Below, in pieces: positions 44,295-55,254 of a stretch of 64,000 nt of DNA. The notes under the pieces are model-generated. The model ran no database searches. It worked only from the letters and a program-made list of their open reading frames with translations, and had not been told where the DNA came from. Positions within the stretch are counted from its first letter, which is position 1, and each line of letters opens with the position of its first letter. Origin of the DNA: Phanerochaete sordida (lineage: Eukaryota; Basidiomycota; Agaricomycetes; Polyporales; Phanerochaetaceae); assembly GCA_019973155.2 (NCBI GenBank), contig BPQB01000001.1:1736001-1800000 (forward strand), written 5' to 3'. Position numbers and translations under genes: made by a program.

Positions 44295-46697
44295 ATGCCG
44301 GACGGTCAGATATTCAAGGTGCGTCACTCGAGCAGGCGTTGTACTCCGTACATGCATGCTGATCCGACGCCGTAGGCCACGTACAGTGGTATTCCGGTCT
44401 ATGAAATGTAAGTATGGAGTACGAAGTCCCTAGACATACAATTAACCACTCATTGGCTGTATCTGTGCAGGATGTGCAAGGGAGTTGCGGTCATGAGGCG
44501 CCGCTCGGACTCATGGCTCAATGCGACCCAGATCCTCAAGGTCGCCGGCTTCGACAAGCCCCAGCGCACCCGCATTCTAGAAAGGGAGGTGCAGAAAGGC
44601 GAACACGAGAAAGTACAAGGCGGCTACGGCAAATACCAAGGTGCGTCCTCGTCCGGTATTTAGTGTCTCGCGCTCACACCGCCCCCTTTCAGGCACATGG
44701 ATACCCCTAGAGCGTGGCATGTCACTTTGTACACAGTACAACTGCGACACACTTCTCCGCCCAATCATCGAATTCCAGCCCGACGCCAGCGACAAAAGCC
44801 CGCCGCTGGCACCAAAACATCTCGTCGCAGCCCCATCGAATCCGAAGATCCCTCCTCGCCGCGCCGTCGAGCCACATGCCTCCACTCCGACTGTCAGTAC
44901 ACGGTCGTCTCGACGAGCCCCGGTCCGCAAGGGAGACGACTCTGACCTCGAGACGTATTCTATCAAAGGCTCGGATGACGGCTCCATGACGCCCTCACCT
45001 TCAGAAGCGTCCTCCAGCTCACGTACCCCGTCACCCATACGGAGCAGTCCACCATCCCTTTCCATGCTCGTCGACGAATTCAGATCACCGTCCCCGCCGA
45101 ATCCGCGCAAGCGGAAGGCGCGCGACGACGGTGACACGGACATCGTCTCCGAGGTGAACGGCAGGCACGAGGAGCCCGCGTCGTACGGTGATCAGATCCT
45201 CGAGTACTTCATCTCGGACACGAACCAAATCCCCCAGGTGCTCATCAGCCCGCCACCTGACTTCGACCCCAATATGGCCATAGACGATGATGGCCACACT
45301 GCGCTTCACTGGGCGAGCGCGATGGGGCGCATTCGCGTAGTGAAGCTCCTACTCTCCACTGGCGCGGACATCTTCAAGGTCAATAGGGCTGGGCAGACAG
45401 CGCTCATGCGCTCAGTCATGTTCGCGAACAATTACGACGTGCGCAAGTTTCCTGACCTGTACGAGCTCTTGCACCGATCAACGCTGAACATCGACAACAA
45501 TAACCGAACGGTTTTCCACCATATTGTCGACGTAGCGATGTCCAAAGGCAAGACACATGCGGCACGCTACTACATGGAAACTGTCCTTGGCCGTCTGGCG
45601 GACTACCCGCGGGAGCTCGCTGACATCATCAACTTCCAGGATGAGGACGGCGAGACGGCCCTGACGCTCGCTGCACGGTGCCGGTCAAAACGCCTTGTCA
45701 AGATTCTCATTGACCATGGCGCAGATCCTAAGATCAGGAACAAAGACGGCAAGAGCACGGAGGACTACATCCTGGAGGATGAGCGGTTCCGCTCTTCGCC
45801 TATCATCCCCTCTCGCACGATGTCGATGTCCTACCGGAATGCACAAGCCGCGAATCCCCCGCCGCCCGCGCCACCAACCCACGCTCAGCCGCTGGCGCCT
45901 GCGTTCACTATGGATAAGCCAGCGCTGCACTACTCCATGACCGGACAGAAGGCCGCGACGCGCTGTGTCAACGATGTGGCGGCGCTCCTGAACAGCCTCG
46001 CGGGCGCGTACGACCAGGAGCTGCGCGACAAGGAGCGCGACATGAACCAGGCGAGCGCGCTCCTCGCGAACATCCAGAGCGAGATCCTCGACAGCCAGCG
46101 CACCGTCGCGTCGCTGCGCGCGCAGGCGCAGGGCCTCCCGCAGGCCAAGACGCGCCTCGCCGAGCTCGAGGTCCAGCTCCGCGCGAAGATGGGGCAGCGG
46201 TACCGCCTCGGGTGGGAGAAGTGGGTCAAGGACGAGGAGGAGCGCGAGAAGGCGATCCGCGACATGTCTGGCGGGAGCCTGCGGCCGCAGAACGGTGCCT
46301 ACCAGGCGCCGAACGGCGAGGACATCACGGACTTGCTGATGCTGCACGCCGACGTCCCGAGCGATGCCGACGCGCTGAAGGCGCAGTGCGAACAGCTGCG
46401 TGACGAGGTCGCCGTGCACAAGAAGCGGCGCGTAGAGACGTTCGACGCGTTGGTCAAGGCGCAGGCCGAGGCGGGCACGGGCGGTCGCATGGCGCAGTAC
46501 CGGAAGCTCATCAGTGCTGGCTGTGGAGGTGTATCACCGGGCGAAGTCGACAATGTTGTCAAGATGTTGGCGGAGGTGCGTGATAAGTGACTGCGGCAGA
46601 TGTCCGCTCGCTGACGAGATCTCTACAGACGCTTGAATCCGAAGAGTCGAGTACCTCCACGCCCTGGGCCGGTGCAGGCTTGGTCCAAAATTCATGA
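44295..46697 (+). CDS. MBF/Mbp1-Swi4-like APSES transcription factor with ankyrin repeats
   Basis: Five exons (44295-44318, 44376-44407, 44471-44640, 44693-46575, 46629-46697) encode 725 residues. The APSES/KilA-N DNA-binding domain fills the first 100 residues: [38 protein letters not shown] and [17 protein letters not shown] Ser/Pro-rich linker with a basic PRKRKARDD patch follows. Ankyrin repeats include [20 protein letters not shown] and [13 protein letters not shown] coiled-coil C-terminal region probably mediates dimerisation. Mbp1-like factors pair with Swi6 to switch on G1/S genes through ACGCGT boxes. The first two exons are very short (24 and 32 nt). Confidence 0.92.
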
Positions 46698-46984
46698 CGA
46701 CCTCTCCTTTGGACTCGCTTCGCCTGGACATCTGCCGATACCACATGTGTACTCCTACCATATTCTACCCACTGTATTATTACTACCCCCTAGTTGTATC
46801 CATGGATCGACATACACTGACGATTTCATCTTCGTACGACGTGGGTCCATGCTTTCATTTACACGTTGGACGATACTCGAGCGCAGCAGGGGTTTCACTC
46901 ATTAGATGCAGAGCAATGGTAGGAGTAATGTATAAATGCACGCTGAATAGATCGACGGAGCAACGAACGTATGTAAGGAGCAGT

Positions 46985-48293
46985 CTACTCGGGGCGCGCC
47001 TGTCCTGGGAGAATCTGGTTGGGTTGGATCGGCAAGACGAGGTTGCGCAGCTTGTTGCGCATGCGCTCCGCCTTCTTCGCCTTGCGCGCGCGGCGCTGCA
47101 TGAGGCGCGTCTCGGCGCCGCGGTTGACCCAGCGGCGCTTCATCTCGGCCTTGCGATCCTCGGCGAGCTTGTTGCGCCACTTCCAGATCGCCTCGGCGCG
47201 TGCGTCGCGGTGCGTACGGCCCATGAGGTTCTTGTACTCCTCCTGGATCATCTCCTGCAGCAGCGACTTGGTCTGCATCTGGAATATCTTCCAGCGTTCC
47301 TGCTTCTTCGCGCGCGAGTGGGGGTTCGTCAGCTCGCGGTGCACGTAGATCTCGACGGGCGCGGCGGGGTCGAACGCGCTGCGCTTCGCGAGGCTCCTGA
47401 TGTATTCCTGCTCCGACGGCACGGCGTCGGACACAGATGCAGCGTCGTCGATGCTTTGGGGAAGCACCGGGGGCCTGTACGTGATCTCGTTGACCGCGTC
47501 TGCGGTGGTGTCATAGGGTGAGGCTGTATAGACACGTCCGGAGTTGAGCTCGGCTCTATGATTGCACGAACCGAAGACGACTTACGTGCAACGGGAGCTG
47601 GTTTTATGGCCTTGGGCCATGGGATGGGTATCCTCGTTTCCGAGCCGGGTGAATAGTCGGGGAGCCTGGGCTGGGTCGCAATCGCGAAGCGTTCCCACTG
47701 GAACCGACGCGCGAGAGGATGCCAGAAGGGTGCCGATGTTCCAAGTCGGCTTGCAAAGACACTATACGGACGCTGGACTCAGTATGCAAAACCTAGGCCG
47801 CGCAAGGCACATACGGTAGCGTCTGTGGCTCGGTGCTGCCTTCCGCGGGCGGGAATCTGAACCGACCGACCAAAAGTTGACACTTTGAGTAATGGACGTT
47901 TTTGCCCCTCGGAGGACCGGCGTTGTCAGCGTGATCCTAGCCACGGGTTTAGAGGTTATCACGATGTGCACAAGTGCACTGACGCACCTTCTCCGTGCGC
48001 AGGAAAACTCTGTTCGTGAACCTGTTCACCGAACTGACTTGACGGACCATGCCCTCCGGGTCGCCTCGGAGGCGCACTTCGTCTCCCGGGACGATGTTCC
48101 ACCATTTTATACGATCCTTGGGTTTGACATCCTTGTATTTTGGCTCGTAGAAAGAGAAACGCTGCTTCTTCCAGAGGCGAGGGACAACTGCCGTGACATG
48201 GCGGAGGTCGCGCGTGTACGGGGTGAAGTTAGAGAGGAGGACATCCCAGCGTGAGACGATGGCGTTCTTTGGGGGCTTCAGAGCAGAGGCCAT
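46985..48293 (-). CDS. mitochondrial ribosomal protein uL24m
   Basis: Four exons (47988-48293, 47815-47936, 47586-47761, 46985-47523) encode 380 residues. The KOW-type core WWNIVPGDEVRLRGD lies at about residues 64-78 and identifies uL24 of the mitochondrial large subunit (MRPL40 in yeast). The next segment, NVHYSKCQLLVG, is the usual continuation. The long C-terminal extension is Arg/Lys-rich, as in fungal mitoribosomal proteins, and ends QILPGQARPE. It is convergent with the MBF gene across 287 bp that hold no gene. Confidence 0.85.
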
Positions 48294-48727
48294 GGTCGCA
48301 CCGCACCCAGGAGGAAGAGAGGGTGGCAAGCGCAGGAGGCCGGAGGGACGTCGGGACGAGTCCGCGCAAGAGCAGACGGGACGAGCGCGCACAAAGCGCT
48401 TATGTAAGCTGATGCGCCCCGAGACCTCGAAAACCCCTTGGACAGGGTTGCCCAGCGCTGCGTCCGACCACCAAGTTCCAGGAGCCTTACCGACGCCGAT
48501 ATCCTCGAAACCCACGAAGTCACTCTCGCGGCCGATGAGAACATCACTTTCTACGTTTCAACGTCCTGCCCTGTCTGTTGTACCGACAGCAGCCCTTCTG
48601 ATGCCATTCTCAACTCGACTTCGCTCCGCTGAGAACGGGCCTCTGCGTCCCGCCGACATGCGCCCAGCTTACAAGTACATTACAAGAGCCCTAGTCACTA
48701 TCTGCGCCCTACCGAAGCGCGCGGACT

Positions 48728-48753
48728 CGACGTTTATAATCGACGTTTATAAT
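48728..48753. repeat. two adjacent copies of cgacgtttataat
   Basis: The 13-mer cgacgtttataat occurs twice head to tail without a spacer, in the divergent promoter. It may be a binding site pair or slippage. Confidence 0.6.
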
Positions 48754-49106
48754 CATCGCGATGTGGGTCATCGGAACTAGCACATAGCTCACTACACGAG
48801 TCCAGGTGCTCGTATGTGCGCGCGTGCACCGGGAAACCTCCTATGTGAGTCTTGCATCATCGAGTGAGCTTCCTGCAGTGTTGGCTGAGAATGTCAGATT
48901 TTTTTCGAGCCCTGCAGAGCGCGCCGCCCAGCCAAACTGGCCGCACTTCGCCCCTCGCTGCTAGCGCCGCCGTGTCGGGATCGCCCTGAGCAGGCGATCG
49001 GGCATTCTATATATGGCAGGAACTTAAGTTCGTGACCGCCGCTACTAGCTATATCCGATAGGCTCGCTCAGCAGTTTCTGGGCTGCACCATAGCACATGG
49101 GCGCAC

Positions 49107-49113
49107 TATATAA
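49107..49113 (+). promoter_or_regulatory. TATA box for MFS transporter 2
   Basis: TATATAA ends 67 bp before the ATG at 49181. A second TATATA-like run about 100 bp further upstream (near 49009) may be an alternative. Confidence 0.5.
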
Positions 49114-49180
49114 CGCATAGGAGTGCCCGCTGCCATGTCGCCACCCATCCTACCCATACCACAGCCTCGCTCAGGCGTAC

Positions 49181-51218
49181 ATGTCCGCCAGCACCTCCGA
49201 GACGACGCTCCCGATGGACGGCGAGGGCGCGCGGTCCAGGGACCTTGAACGCCTCGCACATGCCCTCGAAGACGACGAAGAGCAGAACAGGAAGAGCGCA
49301 GCGCCACACGCGTCGCTCGCACACAGCGAGAAGTCCAAGGAGCACGACCCGTACGCCGTCGCCCTCGAGCCCGCAGAAGACCCGAAAAACCTGCCGGAAT
49401 GGCGGAAGTGGCTGGTCGTGGTTATCATATCGACTGGCACGCTGTGCGCGACATCCGCATCGTCTATGGTGTGTGCGCACGCCAGCTGGTTTCTTGCTGA
49501 TGCTGACGGAACTCTAGGCTGCCTTTGCAGAGGAAGGTGTCTCGTCGACGTTCCACGTCGGCAGCGAGGTGACCATCCTCGGTGTCAGTTTCTTTGTGCT
49601 TGGCCTCGGTAAGCTCTCGTCCTTGCCTGCCCCTGCATCGTCTCATGCTTGCTCAGGCATCGGTCCGCTTCTGATCGGGCCTCTATCGGAGGTCTACGGC
49701 CGTAACTGGATCTACCGCATATCCTACGGCCTGTTCTTTGCGTTCTCGTGGGCCGTTGCCTTCGCACCGCACATTGGTACGTAATCTTGATTTCTCTCTT
49801 TGACATTGTTGGTCGCTGACCACTACGGCACGCAGCGGTCTATCTCATCTTCCGGTTTTTGACCGGCTTTTCGAGCTCGGCATTCCTGAGTGTGGCAGGC
49901 GGGAGCATTAGCGACCTGTTTGACAACCACAAGATCGCTACGTGAGTGGCATATGGGTAGTTCGTTTCAGCGTGGAGCGCGTTGCTGACGCAACATGCAG
50001 ACCAATGGCTATTTACACCGGTTCTCCGTTTATCGGGCCAGTCCTCGGCCCGCTGATTGCTGGATTTATTAACCAGGTATGTACACATTACTCTCCGTCG
50101 GCGAGTACAGTGTTGACTGGTTACGCTTAGAACACCAGCTGGAGATGGACATTCCGCATCCTGATCATTTGGACCTTTATGGTGTGGACCATGCTGCTAT
50201 TCGTAAGCCAGCCTCTCATTGTGGAGCTAATCGCAGCCTAACCGTATCATAGCTCGTCCCGGAGACATACGTGCCCTACCTGCTGAAAACTAAGGCCGCA
50301 AAGATGCGGAAGCAAACCGGAGACGAACGCTACTGGGCACCACTGGACCGCCGGCCCCATTCGCTTGCCCGCTCGCTCGCCCTGAGCTGCTATGTTCCAT
50401 TCGGTAAGTTTCGAACATCAGCCTGATAATATGGAATGAACACTTACGCCTCCTCTCAGAACTTCTGATTGTTGACCAGATGGCGCTATTGCTTGACATC
50501 TGGAGTGCCCTCCTCCTCGGCATTCTCTACTTGACCTTCCAAGCGTTCCCAATCGTGTTTGGCGAAGTCCACCACTTCGAGCAAGAGTTTGTTGGCATGA
50601 CCTTCCTGGGCATCGGTGTCGGTATGACAGTCGGCCTGCTGTGCCAGCCGCTCTTCAATCGGTGAGTTCAATTAGACAGTGACACTTTCAAAGTGCCGAC
50701 TGACACGCTACCTTAGCCACCTGCGCAATGTCGCTGCGAAGAATGGCGGCCAGGCTCCTCCTGAGGCACGTCTCGTGCCAGGCATGATCGGCGGCGTGAT
50801 GGTCCCCGCCAGCCTCTACTGGCTGGCCTTCACGACCTACGGGAACGTCCACTGGATCGCGCCGATTATCGCGTCCGTGCCCTTTGGCATGGGCATCCTC
50901 TTCATCTTCATCTCGGTCTTCACATACACCGTGACCGCGTACCGGCCCATCGCGGCGTCCGCGATGGCCGCGAATGCCTTTGTGCGCACGACGTCCGCTG
51001 CCGCCTTCCCGCTGTTCGCTGGGCAGATGTACCACCGGCTGGGCACGGTGGGCGCGACGGCGCTGCTTGCGGGGCTGACTACTGTCGCCGCGCCATTACC
51101 GTGAGTTTCCCTCGCTTTCTTTTCTGCTATCTACACCAGTCTCACAATTTGCGACAGGTTTGTGTTCTACCACATTGGCGCACGACTGCGTGCCAAGTCG
51201 AAATTCGGGGCCGCGTAA
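49181..51218 (+). CDS. MFS drug:proton antiporter (DHA1 family), paralogue 2
   Basis: Ten exons (49181-49468, 49518-49608, 49657-49776, 49836-49941, 50001-50076, 50131-50202, 50253-50403, 50460-50661, 50717-51100, 51158-51218) encode 516 residues. It has the same order of motifs as paralogue 1: EVTILGVSFFVLG, GPLSEVYGRNWIYR, GGSISDLFD, GSPFIGPVLGPLIAGFINQ and NTSWRWTFRI. Exon lengths 91, 120, 106 and 72 match exactly. Three introns present in paralogue 1 are missing. An acidic N-terminal tail of about 75 residues precedes the first span. Export of drugs or metabolites is expected; substrate unknown. Confidence 0.92.
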
Positions 51219-51578
51219 TTTTCTGAGGCCTTTCTGCTAGCACGTCGTAATTTCTTCATGCTCTCCACGCACTTTACGCATCCTCCATGACTTTCGACTC
51301 TCATCGCACATCTGTACAGTATTTTTTGACATGTACGCATGGACACCTAGACTAGCACCCTAATGCACGCTGTGATTGGCTGTCGAAAAGAGCTCAGGAT
51401 TGGCGCTTCGGCGATCCTGACGTCGGTCCGGCCGACTTCGCGGAGACGGATCAGCGCAAGAAGGCCGTCGGGGCCGCTCTCCGGACGCTTCCGGCGGAGA
51501 GAAGCGCCCGTGCGACCGTCATATCGAGCGTGTTCGCTTGCGCTGGGCTCTCCATCTTGCCCCCGAACCACGACCAGC
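51219..51578. other. intergenic, COX8 promoter
   Basis: 360 bp, T-rich near 51219 (3' UTR of the transporter) then GC-rich before COX8. No gene seen. Confidence 0.5.
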
Positions 51579-51928
51579 ATGTCTCTCCTCGCCCGTCTCC
51601 CCGCCAAGGCTGCCGTCCGCCAGATCGCGCTCCGCCGCACCCCCGCCTCGTCGCGCTTCCTCACCCCCGAGCAGGTGAGCCGCCACGGCCTTAACACGTC
51701 CCTTATGTCCGTCGAAAATTGAACCTCGCGTTTTTGCCGCAGTCCGTCCCCTTCTCGTACAAGAACAAGACGCTCTTCGGTGCCAAGGTCGCCGGCTACC
51801 TCCTGACGGGCTTCGCCATCCCCTTCATCGCGTCCGTCTACCAGCTGTACGTGCCCTGTCAGCCCCGTTCGCGCGCCCCAGGGCCCACTGACGCCTGTTT
51901 CTTCCGTCCCAGGTCCAAGTCCTCGTAA
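51579..51928 (+). CDS. COX8: cytochrome c oxidase subunit VIII (COX8/VIIc type)
   Basis: Three exons (51579-51674, 51743-51846, 51913-51928) encode 71 residues, the usual size. The first 25 residues are an Arg/Ala/Leu-rich presequence (MSLLARLPAKAAVRQIALRR). The mature part, PFSYKNKTLFGAKVAGYLLT followed by GFAIPFIASVYQL, is the family signature: one matrix-side basic motif and one inner-membrane span. It is a structural subunit of respiratory complex IV. The last exon codes only five residues plus the stop. Confidence 0.93.
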
Positions 51929-52601
51929 TTCCCTCCGCCTCGCATTTGGATTATCATACCTAGACGGATTGAGGATTGGGGACGACACTGCGCATAGATG
52001 TCGGCTTAGAGACAGCCTAGAGTCCTAGAGGCCCGGTACACTCCAGCGTTTCGACCATAATCTGTACGCCAAGACCGCGCTTGCAGTAATACACCTAATC
52101 CCGAGTTCGCCCTATCGCCAGCCTCACCCGAAGGCATTGCTTGCTGGGATGAGCATCAGATGCGACTGTCGTTTGCGTGCGTTTCTGGTCGCTTTTCTGC
52201 TCTAATTTTCCACCAATCCCTGCAGTTGCTTGCTCGTCGGAGCGCCCAGCATCCGACCGTGCACTCCGAAAATTCGCAGCGCCTCGGAACGCGATGTTGC
52301 TTTGTCCGCTTCCTACAGCCAAAATGGCGCGGGACGCATGGCTTTCGGGGATATCAGTCTCCTGTCATCCCACCCGGTTTGACGACGGCCACCCGAGTGC
52401 AGAGTCCGGCGAAGCAGTTCGGTCACAAGACCCGATGCTGGGGATGTCTGGCTCGTGTTAAGCAAGCGCTTCGAACTGAACTCGATTCGGGCACTGTGGC
52501 AAACATGTCTGCCAGCCAACATGCCATCTGGACTGCGCGAGCAAGCTCGCAACCGAATTTACCAAGAAAGTCTGCAGGAAAATCAACTGGAGGTGCGGAG
52601 C
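51929..52601. other. intergenic, no gene seen
   Basis: 673 bp between COX8 and the tandem duplication. Frames on both strands are not protein-like. Unlike the flanking duplicated DNA, it is not repeated in the window. Confidence 0.45.
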
Positions 52602-52848
52602 GCTCGTCGACAACGGCTTCTGTTCCCTTCCCTCGATGCGGCCCGCTCTAACCCCCAATTCCGTGCAGCGGGGTACCGTAAACGCCGGTGGTAGCGGTGG
52701 GATTGCCTGCTGGAATGGCGTTCTGTCCAAGGTGTTCGCATCCGCACACGCCGAGAGGTCGCGAGCTGACACCATGGACGACGCGAAGCGCAATACAGCG
52801 GCGGTAACAGCCACAACCGCTCTTCGTTGGGGTTCGCTCGCGGCTGAA

Positions 52849-52856
52849 TATATAGG
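52849..52856 (+). promoter_or_regulatory. TATA box of secreted phosphatase-like gene A
   Basis: TATATAGG ends 46 bp before the ATG at 52903. The same element occurs at 54070-54077 before gene B, ending 46 bp before its ATG. Confidence 0.55.
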
Positions 52857-52902
52857 ACGACGTCGGTAGCGATGTTCTGCAGACCTGCAAATAAGCCCCA
52901 CA

Positions 52903-53644
52903 ATGCGCTCTTCTTTCACAGCTCTGACCTGGATTGTCCTGTTGGCGACTGCCGGCTACCAGCGCGTCGCCGCTGATGACCCGTCGTTCAGGAACACGGT
53001 TTACCTCATTCGCAATGGGGAGACCAACACCAAGGAGTTCGGATCTGGACTCACCCAGACAGGCATCCTGAGATCCCAGTGCCTGCCCTCGGTATGCAGC
53101 TCCTCGTTTCGCACGCCTCGACGATACTAACGCTGAGGTTTTGATCTATAGGTCTTTGGGCCCAATACCGCCCAGACGGTCGGCTATATTCTCGCAGAGC
53201 CTCCGCTCAAGAGGAAGTCAAACGTCTCGGATGCGGTGGACACCGTCATCCCTCTCGCTGAGAGCCTGCGCATCCCGATTGATATCAGCTGGCGAGCGAT
53301 TTCCTCACTGTACGCGCCTCAGGGGTCTAACGCACTGCATGCCAGCGGTCACGACGACAAGGACTGCGTGGCCGAAGCCCTTTCTACCTTCGCGGTGAAG
53401 AACTCCACGGCTAGCATGCTGGTCGTCTGGGACAGCGACCTCCTCCCGGATATCGCTGAGGCCTTGGGTGCAAGCGACGTCAATGACTGGCCGAAGGGGA
53501 GGTTCGTGACTTGCGTTCCTCATGCACACCTAGTTTGACCACAGCGAACACAGGCACGATCTCATTTGGACCATTCAGAAGAACAAGATCCGGAGCAGGG
53601 CTAGCGAGGCCTGTCCTGGTTTGGACAACGTAGTTCCGGTCTGA
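52903..53644 (+). CDS. secreted histidine-phosphatase-like protein A, catalytic His lost
   Basis: Exons 52903-53091, 53152-53501 and 53554-53644 give 209 residues. A signal peptide (WIVLLATAG, cleavage near VAA-DD) precedes the first core motif. VYLIRNGETN aligns with the RHG motif of the histidine phosphatase (phosphoglycerate mutase-like) superfamily, but the nucleophile His is Asn (about residue 38). GLTQTGILRSQCL and VFGPNTAQTV follow as in secreted fungal relatives. The position that usually supplies a second active-site His reads VVWDSDLLPD. Catalysis by the normal route is unlikely. The model keeps the 54 bp at 53292-53345 as coding, because the donor there is GC where gene B has GT. 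If spliced as a GC-AG intron the protein would be 191 residues. Confidence 0.65.
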
Positions 53645-54123
53645 GATCCCTGGTTCGTTTAGACTGCTGTGTGCTATACCCTCGTACACCCGCGCAGATT
53701 ACATCGGAGCGCATCGACTTCCCTCGATTGCTGTGCCGCTCTGGCGTCCGGACAGGAGGTTTGCGACCAGGATTGCCGCGTGCGTATGAAGCTCAGGGTG
53801 CCAGGGTGGCACGGTGACGGCATGCTCGTCGACAACGGCTTCTGTTCCCTTCCCTCGATGCGGCCCGCTCTAACCCCCAATTCCGTGCAGCGGGGTGCCC
53901 TAAACGCAGGTGGTAGCGGTGGGATTGCCTGTTGGAACGGCGTTGTATCCAAGGTGTTCGCATCCGCACACGCCGAGAGGTCGCGAGCTGACACCATGGA
54001 CGACGCGAAGCGCAATACAGCGGCGGTAACAGCCACAGCCGCTCTCCGTTGGGGTTCGCTCGGGCTACATATATAGGACGGCGTCGGTAGCCATGTTCAG
54101 CAGACCTGCAAACACACTCCACG

Positions 54124-54858
54124 ATGTACTCTTCCTTCACAGCTCTGACCTGGATTGTCCTGTTGGCAACTTCCGTCTGGCGCGTCGCCGCTGAGGATGA
54201 CCCGACGTTCAAGAACACGGTGTACCTCATTCGCAACGGGGAGACCAACACCAAGAAATTCGGGTCTGGGCTCACCCAGACGGGCATACTTAGATCCCAG
54301 TGTCTGCCCTCGGTACGTAGCTGCTCGTTTCGCACGCCTAGATAGTGCTGACGCCGAAGTTTTGGTTTGTAGGTCTTTGGGCCTAATACCGCCCAGACGG
54401 TTGGATACATCCTCGCAGAGCCTCCACTCAAGAAGACAAATGTCTCCGATGCGGTGGACACCGTCATCCCTCTTGCCGAGAGCCTGGGCATCCCTATCGA
54501 TATTAGCTGGTAAATATTTCCTCGCCCTGCGCGCCTCGCGGTGGACTGACCCACTGCAGCGGTCATGACGACAAGGACTGCGTGGGCGACGCCCTTTCTG
54601 CCTTCGCGCTGAAGAACACTACGGCTAGCATGCTGGTCGTCTGGGACAGCGACCTCCTCCCGGATATCGCTGAGACCCTGGGTGCAAACGACGTCAACGA
54701 CTGGCCGAAGGGGCGGTAGGTAGCGTGCTCTCCTCGTGTCCTCCCGAATTGACCGTCAAAAACACAGGTTCGACCTCATTTGGACGATTCAGAAGAACAA
54801 AATCCGGAGCAGGGCTAGCGAGGGTTGTCCTGGACTGGATAACGTTGTTCCCGCTTGA
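54124..54858 (+). CDS. secreted histidine-phosphatase-like protein B, catalytic His lost
   Basis: Four exons (54124-54312, 54373-54509, 54560-54715, 54768-54858) encode 190 residues. It is the tandem duplicate of gene A with the same signal peptide type and the motifs VYLIRNGETN, GLTQTGILRSQCL, GHDDKDCV, VVWDSDLLPD and FDLIWTIQKNK. The nucleophile position is Asn here too, so the loss predates the duplication. The intron at 54510-54559 has a normal GTAAAT donor. Loss of the active site in both copies with conserved frame points to a retained non-catalytic role such as binding; this is inference. Confidence 0.7.
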
Positions 54859-55254
54859 GAACCCTGGTTTATTTAGACTGCTTTGTGCCATACCCTCGTA
54901 TACCCGGACAAATTACATCGGAGCATGTCACCCTCGCTCGATTGCTGTGCCGCGCTAACGTCCGGACAGAAGGTTTGCGACCAGGATTGCCGCGTGCGTA
55001 TGAAGCACAGGGAGCCAGGGTCGCACGGTGACGGCATGCGCAGTGCAGAGGGCCGGGCGGCCCTGCAAATCTCACGGCCGCAGCATGCTCTTCGCGTGCA
55101 GAGGTGCCCGGCCAGAGATATCGGGAGCTCTACCGCGGCCCACCCACGCTCTCGCACTCGCTTCCCTGCCAAGCACAGATACCAAAGCCGAGTGCATTCC
55201 TAGCCAGTGAAGCTCACAATCTGTCAGGTACACAGCAAAGTCAAAATGTGATCC
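54859..55254. other. convergent intergenic, 3' part of duplication unit 2
   Basis: Positions 54859-55037 belong to the duplicated unit. The remainder is single-copy and holds the 3' end of the first permease. No gene seen. Confidence 0.5.

Larger units (their letters stand above)
48294..49180. other. divergent promoter region, uL24m and MFS transporter 2
   Basis: 887 bp without a supported gene. It contains a perfect 13-bp tandem direct repeat (48728-48753) and two TATA-like elements, at about 49009 and at 49107. Confidence 0.5.
52602..55037 (+). repeat. tandem duplication, two units of about 1.22 kb
   Basis: Unit 1 starts at about 52602 and unit 2 at about 53824, offset about 1222 bp. Each unit contains the same upstream region (including a TATATAGG box), a gene, and the same downstream region. 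The downstream segment of unit 1 (about 53560-53823) matches that of unit 2 (about 54775-55037), which fixes the boundaries. The copies differ by scattered substitutions and small indels, in introns as well as exons, so the duplication is not brand new. No target-site duplication or transposon end was seen. Confidence 0.8.
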
